A DNA stretch of 64,000 nt from Paenirhodobacter hankyongi (GCF_003664585.1 NZ_RCHI01000007.1:62001-126000), one strand, 5' to 3'; counted from the first letter of the stretch, positions 1 through 8,608 are shown. Notes: generated by a model not told the origin, from the sequence alone. Program-made: numbers and translations.

Positions 1-322
1 CGAAGGGCTTCACCAGGTGGTCGGCAGCGCCGGCCTGCAGCGCCGCAAGGCGGGTGCGCGGGTCGGGGAAGGCGGTGATCATCAGCACCGGGATCTCGGC
101 CGTGGCCGGGTCCGCCTTCAGCCGCGCCAGCACCTCGAGCCCGGTCATGTCCGGCAGGTGCACGTCGAGCAGGATCAGATCGGGCGCATACTGGCCGACA
201 AGGCGCAGCGCTTCGGCGCCCGAACCGGCCTGCATCGTCTCGTAGCGCGCTGCGGACAGCTTCACCTTGAGAACGATCCGGTTGGTCGCTACATCGTCCA
301 CGATCAGGATGCGTCCTGCCAT
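1..322 (-). CDS. PleD-like response regulator, N-terminal receiver domain (3' end outside window)
   Basis: Reading the minus strand from the ATG at 322 gives a receiver domain beginning MAGRILIVDD. Acidic-pocket Asp9/Asp10, the phospho-acceptor Asp53 in LLDVHLPDMTG, the conserved Thr in MITAF and the Lys in the final VKPF are all visible, so phosphotransfer chemistry should be intact. The visible 107 codons are one whole REC domain; the gene runs off the left edge. The opening resembles PleD, whose family carries further REC and GGDEF domains, but the output domain is not visible here. It is divergent from the DUF3572 gene across a short AT-rich spacer. Receiver: seen; PleD type: inference. 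Confidence 0.85.
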   Translation of the reverse strand, partial: MAGRILIVDDVATNRIVLKVKLSAARYETMQAGSGAEALRLVGQYAPDLILLDVHLPDMTGLEVLARLKADPATAEIPVLMITAFPDPRTRLAALQAGAADHLVKPF

Positions 323-373
323 GGCTCCGTGCGCTCCTTCAGCTGTGCTCGACTGTCTGCCTGATTTCGGACA

Positions 374-394
374 AAAAGGTTAACAAAACCTTTT
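374..394. promoter_or_regulatory. 8-bp inverted repeat in divergent spacer
   Basis: AAAAGGTT and AACCTTTT form perfect 8-bp arms around the 5-bp centre AACAA. The repeat lies between the divergent receiver gene (start 322) and DUF3572 gene (start 416). It has no T-tract context typical of a terminator for either gene, so an operator or promoter element is more likely. The binding protein is unknown. Confidence 0.4.
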
Positions 395-415
395 CAAGGA
401 TTGGATCGGTTCATC

Positions 416-694
416 ATGCAGCACGATGCAGCACAGGTCACGGGAATTCGCGCGCTCGGCTGGCTCGCCGCCCAGGACGAACTTTTCGATGCGTTTCTCG
501 CATCTTCCGGGGCGGACGTGTCCCAGGTGCGCGCCGCGGCGGCCGATCCGGCCTTCCTCGGCGCGGTGCTTGACTTCCTGTCGCAGCGCGACGACTGGGT
601 GATCGACTGCGCCGCGGCGCTGGACCTTGCGCCGCAGGACATCGGTCTCGCGCGGGCGGTGCTGGGCGGGCGCGGCGGGATGCACTGGACCTGA
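416..694 (+). CDS. DUF3572 family protein
   Basis: Small acidic protein (92 aa) rich in Ala, Leu and Asp, ending in a Gly/Arg-rich tail. It matches my memory of DUF3572, a short alphaproteobacterial family of unknown function with a helical pattern (for example RALGWLAAQDELFDAFLAS). The ATG at 416 is taken as start; an in-frame TTG at 401 is possible, and neither has a well-spaced ribosome site. The gene lies 7 bp before the HAD phosphatase gene and is probably co-transcribed with it. No catalytic motif is visible. Confidence 0.7.
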   Translation: MQHDAAQVTGIRALGWLAAQDELFDAFLASSGADVSQVRAAAADPAFLGAVLDFLSQRDDWVIDCAAALDLAPQDIGLARAVLGGRGGMHWT

Positions 695-701
695 GGGCAC
701 G

Positions 702-1403
702 ATGGGCACGATCACCGGAGTGCTGTTCGACAAGGACGGCACGCTTTTCGATTTCGACGCGACCTGGGGGGCCTGGGCGCAGGGCATGGCGGTCGAGCTG
801 GCCGAGGGCGATCCGGCGCTGGCCGCGCGGCTGGCGACGGCGATCGGCTTCGATCTGCAGGCCGCGCGGTTCGAGCGCGCCTCGCCGGTGATCGCGGGCA
901 CCGTGGCCGAGGTCGCGGCGCTGATGCTGCCGCTGCTGCCGCGCCACGATCTGCAAAGCCTTGTCGCCACGCTCGACCTCGGTGCGCAGCGCGCACCGCA
1001 GGTGCCGGCGGCCGATCTGCCGGCCTGCCTTGGCGGGCTGAAGGCGCGCGGGCTTCGGCTGGGCGTCGCGACGAACGATGCCGAGGCCTCGGCGCGGGTG
1101 CATCTGCAAAAGGCCGGGGTCGGGGCGCTTTTCGACTATGTCGCGGGCTATGACAGCGGTCATGGCGCGAAGCCCGGGGCAGGGCCGCTTCTGGCCTTTT
1201 CGGCGGCCTTCGACCTTGCCCCCGCAACTGTCGCGATGGTGGGCGACAGCCTGCACGACATGGCGGCGGCGCGGGCGGCGGGGATGCGCGCGGTGGGCGT
1301 GCTGAGCGGGCCCGCGACGCGCGCGGATCTCGCCGGGGCGGCCGATGTCGTGCTCGGCACCATCGCCGAGCTGGCCGACTGGCTCGACGCCGGCGCGCCC
1401 TGA
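702..1403 (+). CDS. HAD-family phosphatase, phosphoglycolate phosphatase-like
   Basis: A 233-aa haloacid-dehalogenase-type hydrolase. Motif I is FDKDGTLFD, with Asp10 as nucleophile and Asp12 as acid/base; motif II is the Thr in VATNDAEAS; the motif III Lys is in HGAKPGAGP; motif IV is MVGDSLHDM with the Mg2+-binding Asp pair. The cap insertion after motif I is helical, as in the Gph/PGPase group. The likely reaction is dephosphorylation of a small phosphorylated metabolite such as 2-phosphoglycolate, but the substrate cannot be read from sequence. The ATG at 702 is used because upstream codons show no homology. Confidence 0.85.
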   Translation: MGTITGVLFDKDGTLFDFDATWGAWAQGMAVELAEGDPALAARLATAIGFDLQAARFERASPVIAGTVAEVAALMLPLLPRHDLQSLVATLDLGAQRAPQVPAADLPACLGGLKARGLRLGVATNDAEASARVHLQKAGVGALFDYVAGYDSGHGAKPGAGPLLAFSAAFDLAPATVAMVGDSLHDMAAARAAGMRAVGVLSGPATRADLAGAADVVLGTIAELADWLDAGAP

Positions 1404-1486
1404 GGCCGCCCGGCCGCTCTGGCCTTCGGCGGCGCGCGCGGCTAGTCTCCGCCGGATGCCGCCGGTGCGGCGACAGGGAGGGCTTC

Positions 1487-3211
1487 ATGGTCAGGCGCGT
1501 GCAATTCATCCTTCTCGGGACGCTGGCGGGGCTGGCCTTCTGGCTGCTCTCGGACCTGCCGCTCGAGCTGCGCCAGAGCCGCGGTTTCCTGGTCGTCGCG
1601 GTGCTGGCCTTCAGCTTCTTCGGCGGTGCGCTGGCGATGCTGAGCGAGCTGGGCCTGCGCCGCGCGCTGCTGTCGGCGGCCGTGATCGCGGCACCGCTCG
1701 CCGGGCTTTCGGCGCTGAAATCGCTGGGCTTTGCCGATGTCGGGCAGATGCTCGACAGCAGCCACGTGCCGGTGGCGCTGGCGGTCGCGGGGCTCGTGCC
1801 GGTGCCTTTCGCGATCGCCATCGGTCTGGGCGGCCGGCGGGGCTGGTCGAACTATCGGGTGCTGTTCCTCGAAAGCTGGAACATCGTCGTGCGCTATGCG
1901 GGCGCCTGGCTTTTCGTCGCCGTGGTCTGGCTGGTGCTGTGGCTGCTGGCGGCGCTTCTGGATCTCGTCGGCATCGACGCGTTCTCGGCGCTTCTGGGCC
2001 GCGCGCCGGTGGTGTGGATCCTGTCGGGCGCGGTGCTGGGGCTGGCGCTCGCCGTGGTCACCGAGATGTCGGACATGGTCTCTCCCTATCTGCTGCTGCG
2101 CCTGCTGCGGCTGCTGTTGCCGCTGGTGCTGCTGGTCGAGATCGTCTTCGTCGCGGTGCTGCCGCTGCGCGGGCTCGCCCATCTCTTCGGGCAGTTCTCG
2201 GTCGTGGGCATCCTGATCTCGACCGCGCTTGCCTCGACCGCGCTCGTCACCATCGCCGTCGATCAGGACGATGAGGACGCGGTGCATGGGCCGCTGCTCG
2301 CCTGGGCCGGGCGCGGGCTCGCGCTGCTGCTGCCGGTGCTCGCCGGGCTGGTGGTCTGGGGGCTGGTGCTGCGGGTGCGCGAATACGGCTGGACGCCCGT
2401 GCGCGTGACCGGGGCGGGGGCGGCCGCGGTGATCGCGGGCTATGCGCTGTGCTATGCCGGCGCGGTGCTGAGCGGGCGCGGCTGGATGCGCCGGATCCGG
2501 CGCGCGAACATCGGCATGGCACTCGCCACGCTGGCGCTTGCCGTGCTTTGGCTGACGCCGCTGATCTCGCCCGAGGCGATCGCGGCGCGCGCGCAGCTGG
2601 CCCGCTTTGCCGAGGGCAAGATCGCGGTCGAGCAACTGCCGCTGTGGGAGATGGCACATGACTGGGGCCTGCCCGGGCAGCGCGCGCTCGCAAGCCTGCG
2701 CACGCAGGCGGGGGAACCGGGGCAGGAGCTGCTTGCCGACTGGCTGGCGCAGCTCGACCGGGCCGAGAATCGCTGGGATTTCGAACGCTATGCGCGCCCC
2801 GATGTCGCCGGCCGCGCGGTCGCGCTGCGCGAGGCGATCACCGTGCTGCCCGCGGGCGAGACGATGCCGACGGCGCTGTTGAACGAGATCGCGCGGCTTG
2901 GTGCCGATGACTGGGCCGCGGGCTGTGCCGGGCGCACGCCCGAAGGCCATCCGGGCTGCGTGCTGGTGATCGACGATTTCGTGCCGGCCCAGCCCGGACG
3001 CGAGGCGCTGTTGCTGCGCGTCGATGGCGTTCTGGCGCTGCACGAGACCGGCGCAAGCTGGAGCGTGGCGCGGGCGGTCTGGCTTGGCGGCGGAGTGCCG
3101 GCAAGCGGGGCGGCGATGATCGATTCGCTTTACGCCGCGGGCGGCGGTCCGGTCGCCACCGAACTGCGCGCGCTGCCGCTTGGCGGACAACAGCTGACGG
3201 TTCTGCCCTGA
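1487..3211 (+). CDS. DUF4153 multi-pass membrane protein
   Basis: A 574-aa integral membrane protein with about ten hydrophobic segments in its first 370 residues (for example LLGTLAGLAFWLLSDLP and FLVVAVLAFSFFGGALAML) and a soluble C-terminal region from about residue 380. The pattern fits DUF4153, inner-membrane proteins of unknown function common in alphaproteobacteria. A GGGAGG ribosome site lies just upstream of the ATG. It stands alone between the HAD gene and the H-NOX-like gene. No enzymatic motif was seen, and the role is unknown. Confidence 0.8.
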   Translation: MVRRVQFILLGTLAGLAFWLLSDLPLELRQSRGFLVVAVLAFSFFGGALAMLSELGLRRALLSAAVIAAPLAGLSALKSLGFADVGQMLDSSHVPVALAVAGLVPVPFAIAIGLGGRRGWSNYRVLFLESWNIVVRYAGAWLFVAVVWLVLWLLAALLDLVGIDAFSALLGRAPVVWILSGAVLGLALAVVTEMSDMVSPYLLLRLLRLLLPLVLLVEIVFVAVLPLRGLAHLFGQFSVVGILISTALASTALVTIAVDQDDEDAVHGPLLAWAGRGLALLLPVLAGLVVWGLVLRVREYGWTPVRVTGAGAAAVIAGYALCYAGAVLSGRGWMRRIRRANIGMALATLALAVLWLTPLISPEAIAARAQLARFAEGKIAVEQLPLWEMAHDWGLPGQRALASLRTQAGEPGQELLADWLAQLDRAENRWDFERYARPDVAGRAVALREAITVLPAGETMPTALLNEIARLGADDWAAGCAGRTPEGHPGCVLVIDDFVPAQPGREALLLRVDGVLALHETGASWSVARAVWLGGGVPASGAAMIDSLYAAGGGPVATELRALPLGGQQLTVLP

Positions 3212-3274
3212 CCTGCACCGGTTGGGATTTTGTTAAGGCCGTCGGGCTATGCTTCCTTCCGAACAGGAGGGATC

Positions 3275-3865
3275 ATGTACGGTCTGATCAACAAAGCCCT
3301 GCAGGCGTTCCTGACGGAGAATTACGGGGCCGCGCTCTGGTCGCGGGTCGCGCATGCCCTCGGCCTCGGCCCCGAGGGGTTCGAGGCGATGCTGCGCTAT
3401 GACGATCGCCTCACCGAGGAGCTGATCGACACCGCGGCCTGCGTGCTCGACAAGCCGCGGGCGGCGCTGCTCGAGGATGTCGGCGCCTTTCTCGCCACCA
3501 TCGAGCCGCTGCGCCGGCTGCTGCGCTTCGGCGGTTCTGATTACTGGGAGTTCCTGTTCTCGCTCGACGAGCTGCAGGGGCGGGGGCTGATGACGCTGCC
3601 CGACCTCGAATTGCCGGAACTCTCGTTGCGCTCGGAAAGCGGCGGGCGCTTCGTGATCGAGGTGCGCGGCCCGATCGCCGGCTGGGGCGCGGTGATGGCG
3701 GGGCTGCTGCGCGCGATGGCCGATGATTACGGCGCGCTGGTGCTGATCGAGGCGGCCGCGCCCAGCGGGGGGCTCGAACGGGTGCAGGTGATGCTGCTCG
3801 AGGCGGCCTATGCCAGCGGGCGGCGCTTCGACCTGGCGTTGCCGCCGACGCGGGTGCCGGCATGA
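3275..3865 (+). CDS. H-NOX (HNOB) fold protein lacking the haem-binding residues
   Basis: A 196-aa protein opening MYGLINKALQAFLTENYG, the typical H-NOX start, and of usual H-NOX length. Canonical H-NOX domains bind haem through a His in a LDxLH motif and a later YxSxR motif. Here the first motif reads LDELQGRG, with Gln101 where the His should be, and the YxSxR region reads IEVRGP, without Tyr, Ser or the final Arg. The conserved Pro region (PDLELPEL) is kept. The fold is therefore likely retained, but ferrous haem/NO sensing as in known members is unlikely. The gene overlaps the next by ATGA and has an AGGAGG ribosome site. Ligand loss: seen, by eye alignment; function: unknown. Confidence 0.85.
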   Translation: MYGLINKALQAFLTENYGAALWSRVAHALGLGPEGFEAMLRYDDRLTEELIDTAACVLDKPRAALLEDVGAFLATIEPLRRLLRFGGSDYWEFLFSLDELQGRGLMTLPDLELPELSLRSESGGRFVIEVRGPIAGWGAVMAGLLRAMADDYGALVLIEAAAPSGGLERVQVMLLEAAYASGRRFDLALPPTRVPA

Positions 3866-4896
3866 GCGGCGATCTCTCCCCCTGCATGTCGGTGCTGCAA
3901 GGCGGGCTGAGCCCCGCCGCGCTGGGCGAGTTGATGCCGATGTTCCTGTGGCTTGACCGGCACGGGGTGATCTGTGCGGCGGGGCCCACCTTGACGAAGA
4001 TCCTCGGCCCCGGCCCGGTGGTCGGCACCGCCTTCGAGTCGCATTTCCACCTGCGCCGCGCTCGCGCCCGGCGGCACGAGCAGGACGAGACCCATCCGGG
4101 CGGGCGCAAGCTGATCCTGATGCTGCTCTCGCATCCCGAGATCGGCCTGCGCGGCACCGCGGTCGAGGTCGGTCCGGCAGGGGCGGAGGGGATGCTTCTG
4201 AACCTCACCTTCGGCATTCACCTGGCCGATGCGGTGCGCGAATTCGGCCTGACCGAGGGCGATTTCGCCACCTCCGATCTGGCGATCGAGCTTTTGTATC
4301 TGCGCGAGGCCAAGGCCGCTGTGATGGACGAGCTGCGGGCGCTGAACGGCCGGCTCGAGGAGGCGCGGCGCGCCGCCGAGCGGCAGGCGCTGACCGACCC
4401 GCTCACCGGGCTGGCGAACCGGCGTGCCTTTGACGGGGCGCTGCAGAAGGCGGTGCGGGCCCAGACCCAGGGCGGTGCGCCCTTCGCGCTCGTGCTGGTC
4501 GATCTTGACCATTTCAAGCAGGTCAACGACCGGATGGGCCATGCCGCGGGCGATCAGGTGCTGAACTGGGCCGCGGGGATCCTGACCGAGGAGGTGCGCC
4601 GCGGCGACGTGGTGGCGCGCACCGGCGGTGACGAATTCGTGCTGCTGCTGCGCGGCGCGATCGACCGCGCGGCGCTGCAGACGCTGGGCCGGCGGATGAT
4701 CGCGCGGCTCGAGGAACCCTGTGTCGTCGACGGCACCCCCTGCCGGATCTCGGCCTCGATCGGCATCGCCTTCTCGCGCGATTACCCGGTGCCCGAGGCG
4801 GACCGGATGCTCGCCGATGCCGATGCGGCGCTTTACGATTCGAAGCGCGGCGGGCGGGGGCGCTGTTCGATCCATGCCGCGGGGGCGGCGGCCTGA
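3862..4896 (+). CDS. HNOBA-GGDEF diguanylate cyclase, partner of the H-NOX-like protein
   Basis: 344 aa. Residues 1 to about 150 resemble the HNOB-associated (HNOBA) domain seen after H-NOX domains, for example MFLWLDRHGVI and LTEGDFATSDLAIELLYL. A short coiled helix (150-175) leads into a GGDEF domain with an intact active site (GGDEF, 255-259), metal site DLDHFKQVND, and the allosteric product site RRGD (246-249). It should make cyclic di-GMP from two GTP and be feedback-inhibited. Translational coupling to the H-NOX-like gene implies that the two proteins act together, with the H-NOX-like protein controlling the cyclase. No EAL domain is present. Confidence 0.88.
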   Translation: MSGDLSPCMSVLQGGLSPAALGELMPMFLWLDRHGVICAAGPTLTKILGPGPVVGTAFESHFHLRRARARRHEQDETHPGGRKLILMLLSHPEIGLRGTAVEVGPAGAEGMLLNLTFGIHLADAVREFGLTEGDFATSDLAIELLYLREAKAAVMDELRALNGRLEEARRAAERQALTDPLTGLANRRAFDGALQKAVRAQTQGGAPFALVLVDLDHFKQVNDRMGHAAGDQVLNWAAGILTEEVRRGDVVARTGGDEFVLLLRGAIDRAALQTLGRRMIARLEEPCVVDGTPCRISASIGIAFSRDYPVPEADRMLADADAALYDSKRGGRGRCSIHAAGAAA

Positions 4897-4956
4897 GCCA
4901 CAAGGCTGTCACATTCCGCTTCCCATTCCGGGCCGTGATCGGGTAGGGGGGGCTGC

Positions 4957-5565
4957 ATGAGACAGGGCTTTCCCATCGCGTCACCGGGCATGCGGATCGG
5001 CATCCTGGGCGGATCCTTCGATCCGGCCCACGAAGGCCATGCGCATATCACCCGCGAGGCGCTGCGCCGCTTCGGTCTTGACCGGGTGTGGTGGCTGGTC
5101 AGCCCGGGCAACCCGTTGAAGGCGCATGGCCCGGCCCCGATCGCGCGACGCATGGCCGAGGCGCGGCGGGTGATGCCCGATCCGCGTGTCGACATCACCG
5201 ATCTCGAGGCGCGGCTTGGCACCCGCTTTACCGCACAGACCCTGCGCCGGGTCACGGCGCTGTATCCGGGTGTGCATTTCGTCTGGCTGATGGGGGCGGA
5301 CAACCTGCTGCAGCTCGACCGCTGGGACAACTGGCGCGCGATCCTGGGCCTGATGCCGGTGGGCGTGCTGGCGCGGCCGGGCGCGCGCTTCGTCGTGCGC
5401 CATGCCCGCGCCGCCCGCCTGTATGCGCCGATGCGGTTGCCCGAGGCCGAGGCGCGGCAGCTGCCCTTCGCGGCGCCGCCGGCCTGGTGTTTCCTGCAGA
5501 TGCCGATGTCGGATCTGTCCTCCTCGGCGATCCGGGCGCAGGGCGCCTGGCGCGGGCGGGACTGA
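4957..5565 (+). CDS. nadD: Nicotinate-nucleotide adenylyltransferase
   Basis: NadD transfers AMP from ATP to nicotinic acid mononucleotide in NAD synthesis. The 202-aa sequence carries the nucleotidyltransferase signature [11 protein letters not shown] with the HxGH motif and the C-terminal SSSAIR motif that replaces the usual SSTxIR. Length is normal for the family. A G-rich ribosome site precedes the ATG at 4957; Met12 is an alternative start, closer to the conserved domain. In many bacteria nadD sits near rsfS and proA, which are not seen here; the next gene is a D,D-carboxypeptidase. Confidence 0.93.
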   Translation: MRQGFPIASPGMRIGILGGSFDPAHEGHAHITREALRRFGLDRVWWLVSPGNPLKAHGPAPIARRMAEARRVMPDPRVDITDLEARLGTRFTAQTLRRVTALYPGVHFVWLMGADNLLQLDRWDNWRAILGLMPVGVLARPGARFVVRHARAARLYAPMRLPEAEARQLPFAAPPAWCFLQMPMSDLSSSAIRAQGAWRGRD

Positions 5566-5631
5566 GCCTTGCAGCCGCGCGCGTCGGGGGGCAGTATGCC
5601 CGCCGAGACTCCCGATCACGGCGGCGGCAGG

Positions 5632-7071
5632 ATGAAGATTTCACGGCGGGAAGCGATGACGGGCCTGGCGGCGCTTGGCCTGCTGGGCGGGCCGGCGCTT
5701 GGCCAGGGCACGGCGCTGCGGCCGGGCTCGGCCGAGGATCTGGTCGCGGCGGCGCAGCTCGGCGGCGAGGTCAGCTATGTCGTCGTCGATGCGCGCAGCG
5801 GGCGGGTGCTGGAACAGCGCGGCGCCGATCGCGGCATGCCGCCTGCCTCGACCGCGAAGACGATCACCTCGCTTTACGCGCTCGAGACGCTCGGGACGGA
5901 CTACCGCTTCCGCACCCGGCTGATCGCGACCGGTCCGATTGCCGGCGGCAAGATCCAGGGCGATCTGGTGCTGGCGGGGGGCGGCGATCCGACGCTCGAG
6001 ACCGACACGCTGGCCGAGATGGCGGCGCGGCTGGCGAAGGCGGGGGTGAGCGGTGTCACCGGGCGCTTCCTCGTCTGGGGCGGCGCGCTGCCCTATGCCG
6101 AGCAGATCGCCGACGACCAGCCGGTGCAGGTCGGCTACAACCCCGGGATTTCCGGGCTGATCCTGAATTACAACCGCGTCTATTTCGAATGGAAGCGCGC
6201 CGCGGGCGGCTATGCGCTGACGATGGATGCGCGGGGCGCGCGCAACGTGCCGCGGGTCTACAGCGCTGATGTCGGTCTCTCGACCCGGGCGGCGCCGCTC
6301 TTTACCTATGCGCGGCAGGGCGGCAAGGAGCACTGGACCGTGGCCTCGGGCAGCCTTGGCAAGGCCGGCAGCCGCTGGTTGCCGGTGCGCGATCCGGTGG
6401 CCTATGCGGGCGACGTGTTCCAGACGCTGGCCCGCGCGCAGGGCGTGCCGCTGCCGCCGCCGAAATCCGTCTCGACCTTGTCCGGCGGCACGGTGCTGGT
6501 CGAGCAGGTCTCGGACCCGCTGCCGGTGATCCTGCGCTCGATGATGAAATATTCGACCAACATCACCGCCGAGGCCGTCGGCATGACGACGAGCGTCGCG
6601 CGCGGCGTGCCGGCCGGCCGCGGCGCCTCGGGGGCGGCGATGAGCGAGTGGCTGCACGGCCGGCTGGGCGGCGGACAGGCGCGCTTCGTCGATCACTCGG
6701 GGCTGGGCGCCGACACGCGGATCTCGGCGATGGAGATGGTGCGGGCGGTGACGCTGCTTGGCCCGAAGGCGGGTCTGCGCGGGCTGATGAAGCCCTTCGC
6801 GCTGCGCGATGCGGGCGGCAAGCTGCAGCAGGGGCAGGCGCTGCGCGTCGATGCGAAGACCGGCACGCTGAACTTCGTCTCGACCCTGACCGGTTACATG
6901 ACCGGGCCCGACGGCACCGATCTGGCCTTCGCGATCTTCACCGGCGACGTGGCGCGGCGTGCGCGTGCCGGCGCGAACGAGCAGCCGCAGGGCGGGCGGG
7001 CCTGGATCAGCCGTTCGAAGGTGCTGCAAAGCGCGCTTCTGGAACGCTGGGGCGCGCTTTACGGCAGCTGA
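5632..7071 (+). CDS. dacB: D-alanyl-D-alanine carboxypeptidase/endopeptidase, PBP4 family
   Basis: A 479-aa exported peptidoglycan hydrolase of the S13 family, acting in the periplasm on peptide cross-links. The N-terminus has a twin-Arg-containing signal (SRREAMTGLAALGLLGG, cleavage near ALG-QG). The three penicillin-binding motifs are present: SxxK (Ser73-Thr-Ala-Lys76), SxN (STN in KYSTNIT) and KTG (DAKTGTLNF). The large insertion between SxxK and SxN is typical of PBP4. The start at 5632 is set by the signal peptide. The stop codon abuts that of the convergent neighbour (TGATCA). Confidence 0.9.
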   Translation: MKISRREAMTGLAALGLLGGPALGQGTALRPGSAEDLVAAAQLGGEVSYVVVDARSGRVLEQRGADRGMPPASTAKTITSLYALETLGTDYRFRTRLIATGPIAGGKIQGDLVLAGGGDPTLETDTLAEMAARLAKAGVSGVTGRFLVWGGALPYAEQIADDQPVQVGYNPGISGLILNYNRVYFEWKRAAGGYALTMDARGARNVPRVYSADVGLSTRAAPLFTYARQGGKEHWTVASGSLGKAGSRWLPVRDPVAYAGDVFQTLARAQGVPLPPPKSVSTLSGGTVLVEQVSDPLPVILRSMMKYSTNITAEAVGMTTSVARGVPAGRGASGAAMSEWLHGRLGGGQARFVDHSGLGADTRISAMEMVRAVTLLGPKAGLRGLMKPFALRDAGGKLQQGQALRVDAKTGTLNFVSTLTGYMTGPDGTDLAFAIFTGDVARRARAGANEQPQGGRAWISRSKVLQSALLERWGALYGS

Positions 7072-7971
7072 TCAGCGGTTCACGTAGAACCACACCACAT
7101 CCTCGAGCTGCGGCAGCAGCAGCTCGTAATCGCGGGCGAGATCCTCGAGCGTGTCGAGATCCATCGGCTGGCCCTCGAGCGCGGGGTTCAGCATGCCGCG
7201 CATGTCCTGCCAGGTTTCCTGCACGGTATCGAGCGCGGTTTCGGCATCGGGGCCGGGCGGTGGCGCGATGCCGAGATCCGGATCGCCGCCGCGCAGCGTG
7301 CCGGCGCTGTCCTCGAACATCGTGACGCGGGTGTTGAGCGCGGTGACATGCGGGGCGGGGTCGATCCGGGCGATGCCGGCCGCGGTGATCAGGCAGGCCT
7401 CCTTCATCACCGCCTGCGACAGCGAGCGCTGGCGTGCGGCCATGTCGAGGGCGCGGGCCTCGGCGGCGCGGGTCGGGTCCTGTGCGCCGGTGGCGCCAAG
7501 CGCCGCGACAAGGTTCAGCGAGGCGGTGAGCAGCGCCGGTTCGGCCGCGGCGAGCGCGCCGATGCGTTCGGCCCCGGCATCGCCCGCAAGGATCTCGTCG
7601 ATCACCGTCGAGACCGGCGCCCAGGCCAGACGGGCCTGGGTGATGGTCGAGCGCACCACCGGGTCGGAAACCGGCGGCAGCTGCATCGCCGGGCTGCCCT
7701 GTTCGAGCTGATCGAGGGTCGCGGCGAAGATGTCATGCGCCTCGACCAGGGCGAGTTCCTGGGTGCTGGGATCAAGCCCCAGCGACAGCAGGCAGGCGGC
7801 CGAGATCACCCGCTGTGACAGCAGCCGCTGCCGGCTGGCCATGTCGAGCTCGATGCGCAGGGTTTCCTCGGGGCTGCGCGCGCCGGCCGCGGCGAGGGGC
7901 AGGGGCGTGGTCAGCGCGATGGCGGCAAGCGCCAGCGCGCCGATGCGGAGGGGAAGGGGGGGCTTGGCCAT
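7072..7971 (-). CDS. Exported protein with two PilJ-type (type IV pili MCP-like) sensor domains
   Basis: 299 aa with a signal peptide ending near AAAGA. The hallmark RQRxLSQ motif of PilJ/NarX-like ligand-sensing helices occurs twice: RQRLLSQ at 47-53 and RQRSLSQ at 180-186, each in a DMA(S/A)RQR context, so the protein is an internal duplication. PilJ N-terminal domains normally sit in front of kinase or chemotaxis signalling modules; here there is no membrane anchor after the signal and no output domain. It may be a periplasmic binding component for a separate sensor. Convergent with dacB. Ligand unknown. Confidence 0.8.
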   Translation of the reverse strand: MAKPPLPLRIGALALAAIALTTPLPLAAAGARSPEETLRIELDMASRQRLLSQRVISAACLLSLGLDPSTQELALVEAHDIFAATLDQLEQGSPAMQLPPVSDPVVRSTITQARLAWAPVSTVIDEILAGDAGAERIGALAAAEPALLTASLNLVAALGATGAQDPTRAAEARALDMAARQRSLSQAVMKEACLITAAGIARIDPAPHVTALNTRVTMFEDSAGTLRGGDPDLGIAPPPGPDAETALDTVQETWQDMRGMLNPALEGQPMDLDTLEDLARDYELLLPQLEDVVWFYVNR

Positions 7972-8059
7972 GTCGCACTCCTCGCAAACCGGTGTGCGAT
8001 GCGCATAGCAGCAGAGCGCAAGCGAACCGTTAACGGCCGCCCGCGCCCGCGCGAAAGAG

Positions 8060-8075
8060 GGCGAAAACTTTCGCC
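8060..8075. other. Perfect 7-bp hairpin between TerB-like and PilJ-like genes
   Basis: GGCGAAA and TTTCGCC with a 2-bp centre lie just downstream of the TerB-like gene (minus strand), 90 bp before the start of the PilJ-like gene. There is only a short pyrimidine run behind it on the minus strand, so it may be a weak terminator or an mRNA end structure. Confidence 0.35.
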
Positions 8076-8082
8076 GGCCGGC

Positions 8083-8532
8083 TCAGAGCGTCAGGTGGCG
8101 CACCCGCGCGCCCCATTCGATCGCCACCGCATGCAGCCGGTCGATCGACAGCTCGCCGCGGATCTCCTCGAGCATGCGCAGTTCGGGCTGATGCAGCACG
8201 CCATCCGCCGCCGCGACGTCGCAGGCCAGTGCATAGGCGGTCTCGAAGAGCTTCTCGGGCAGGCCCGCCCGCACGAGGCCGAAGAGCGCCTCGATCCCCT
8301 CTTCCTCCTCGAAGAGCGAATAGACCGTCTGCGCCACCGGGCGGATGCGGTCGATGTCGTAATCGGCGAAGATCGGCATGTGGTTCACCATGCGCTCGAT
8401 CGCGATGAGTTCGACGGTGCGGATGGTTTCATCCGAGGCCGACACCGCGACCATCACGGCGATCAGCGCGTCCTGCGGGGAAAGCGAGGAGAGGGGGTCG
8501 GTCACGGTCTGTCCTTTCATGGGTTTCGCCAT
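8083..8532 (-). CDS. TerB-like (tellurite resistance protein B family) protein
   Basis: A 149-aa all-helical acidic protein. The repeated pattern DALIAVMVAVSASDETIRTVELIAIERM...ACDVAAADGVLHQPEL matches the TerB fold, with acidic (A/S)xxD(G/E) metal-binding turns (SASDE, AAADG). TerB-like proteins bind divalent cations and associate with membrane stress complexes; single TerB proteins like this one have no defined role. No ter operon partners (TerD/TerC) are seen nearby. The ATG at 8532 is used; Met5 or Met at 8520 would also work. Divergent from lysK. Confidence 0.82.
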   Translation of the reverse strand: MAKPMKGQTVTDPLSSLSPQDALIAVMVAVSASDETIRTVELIAIERMVNHMPIFADYDIDRIRPVAQTVYSLFEEEEGIEALFGLVRAGLPEKLFETAYALACDVAAADGVLHQPELRMLEEIRGELSIDRLHAVAIEWGARVRHLTL

Positions 8533-8608
8533 GAATTATTGACGATGGCGCGCCCGTTCAATAGGTGAAGCGCGGATGGGCGCATGGTGTGCCCCGAAGA
8601 GGATGACG

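Noticed and set aside
3275-3865. Calling the H-NOX-like protein a nitric-oxide sensor
   Set aside because: The haem ligand and YxSxR residues are missing, so the standard function is not supported.
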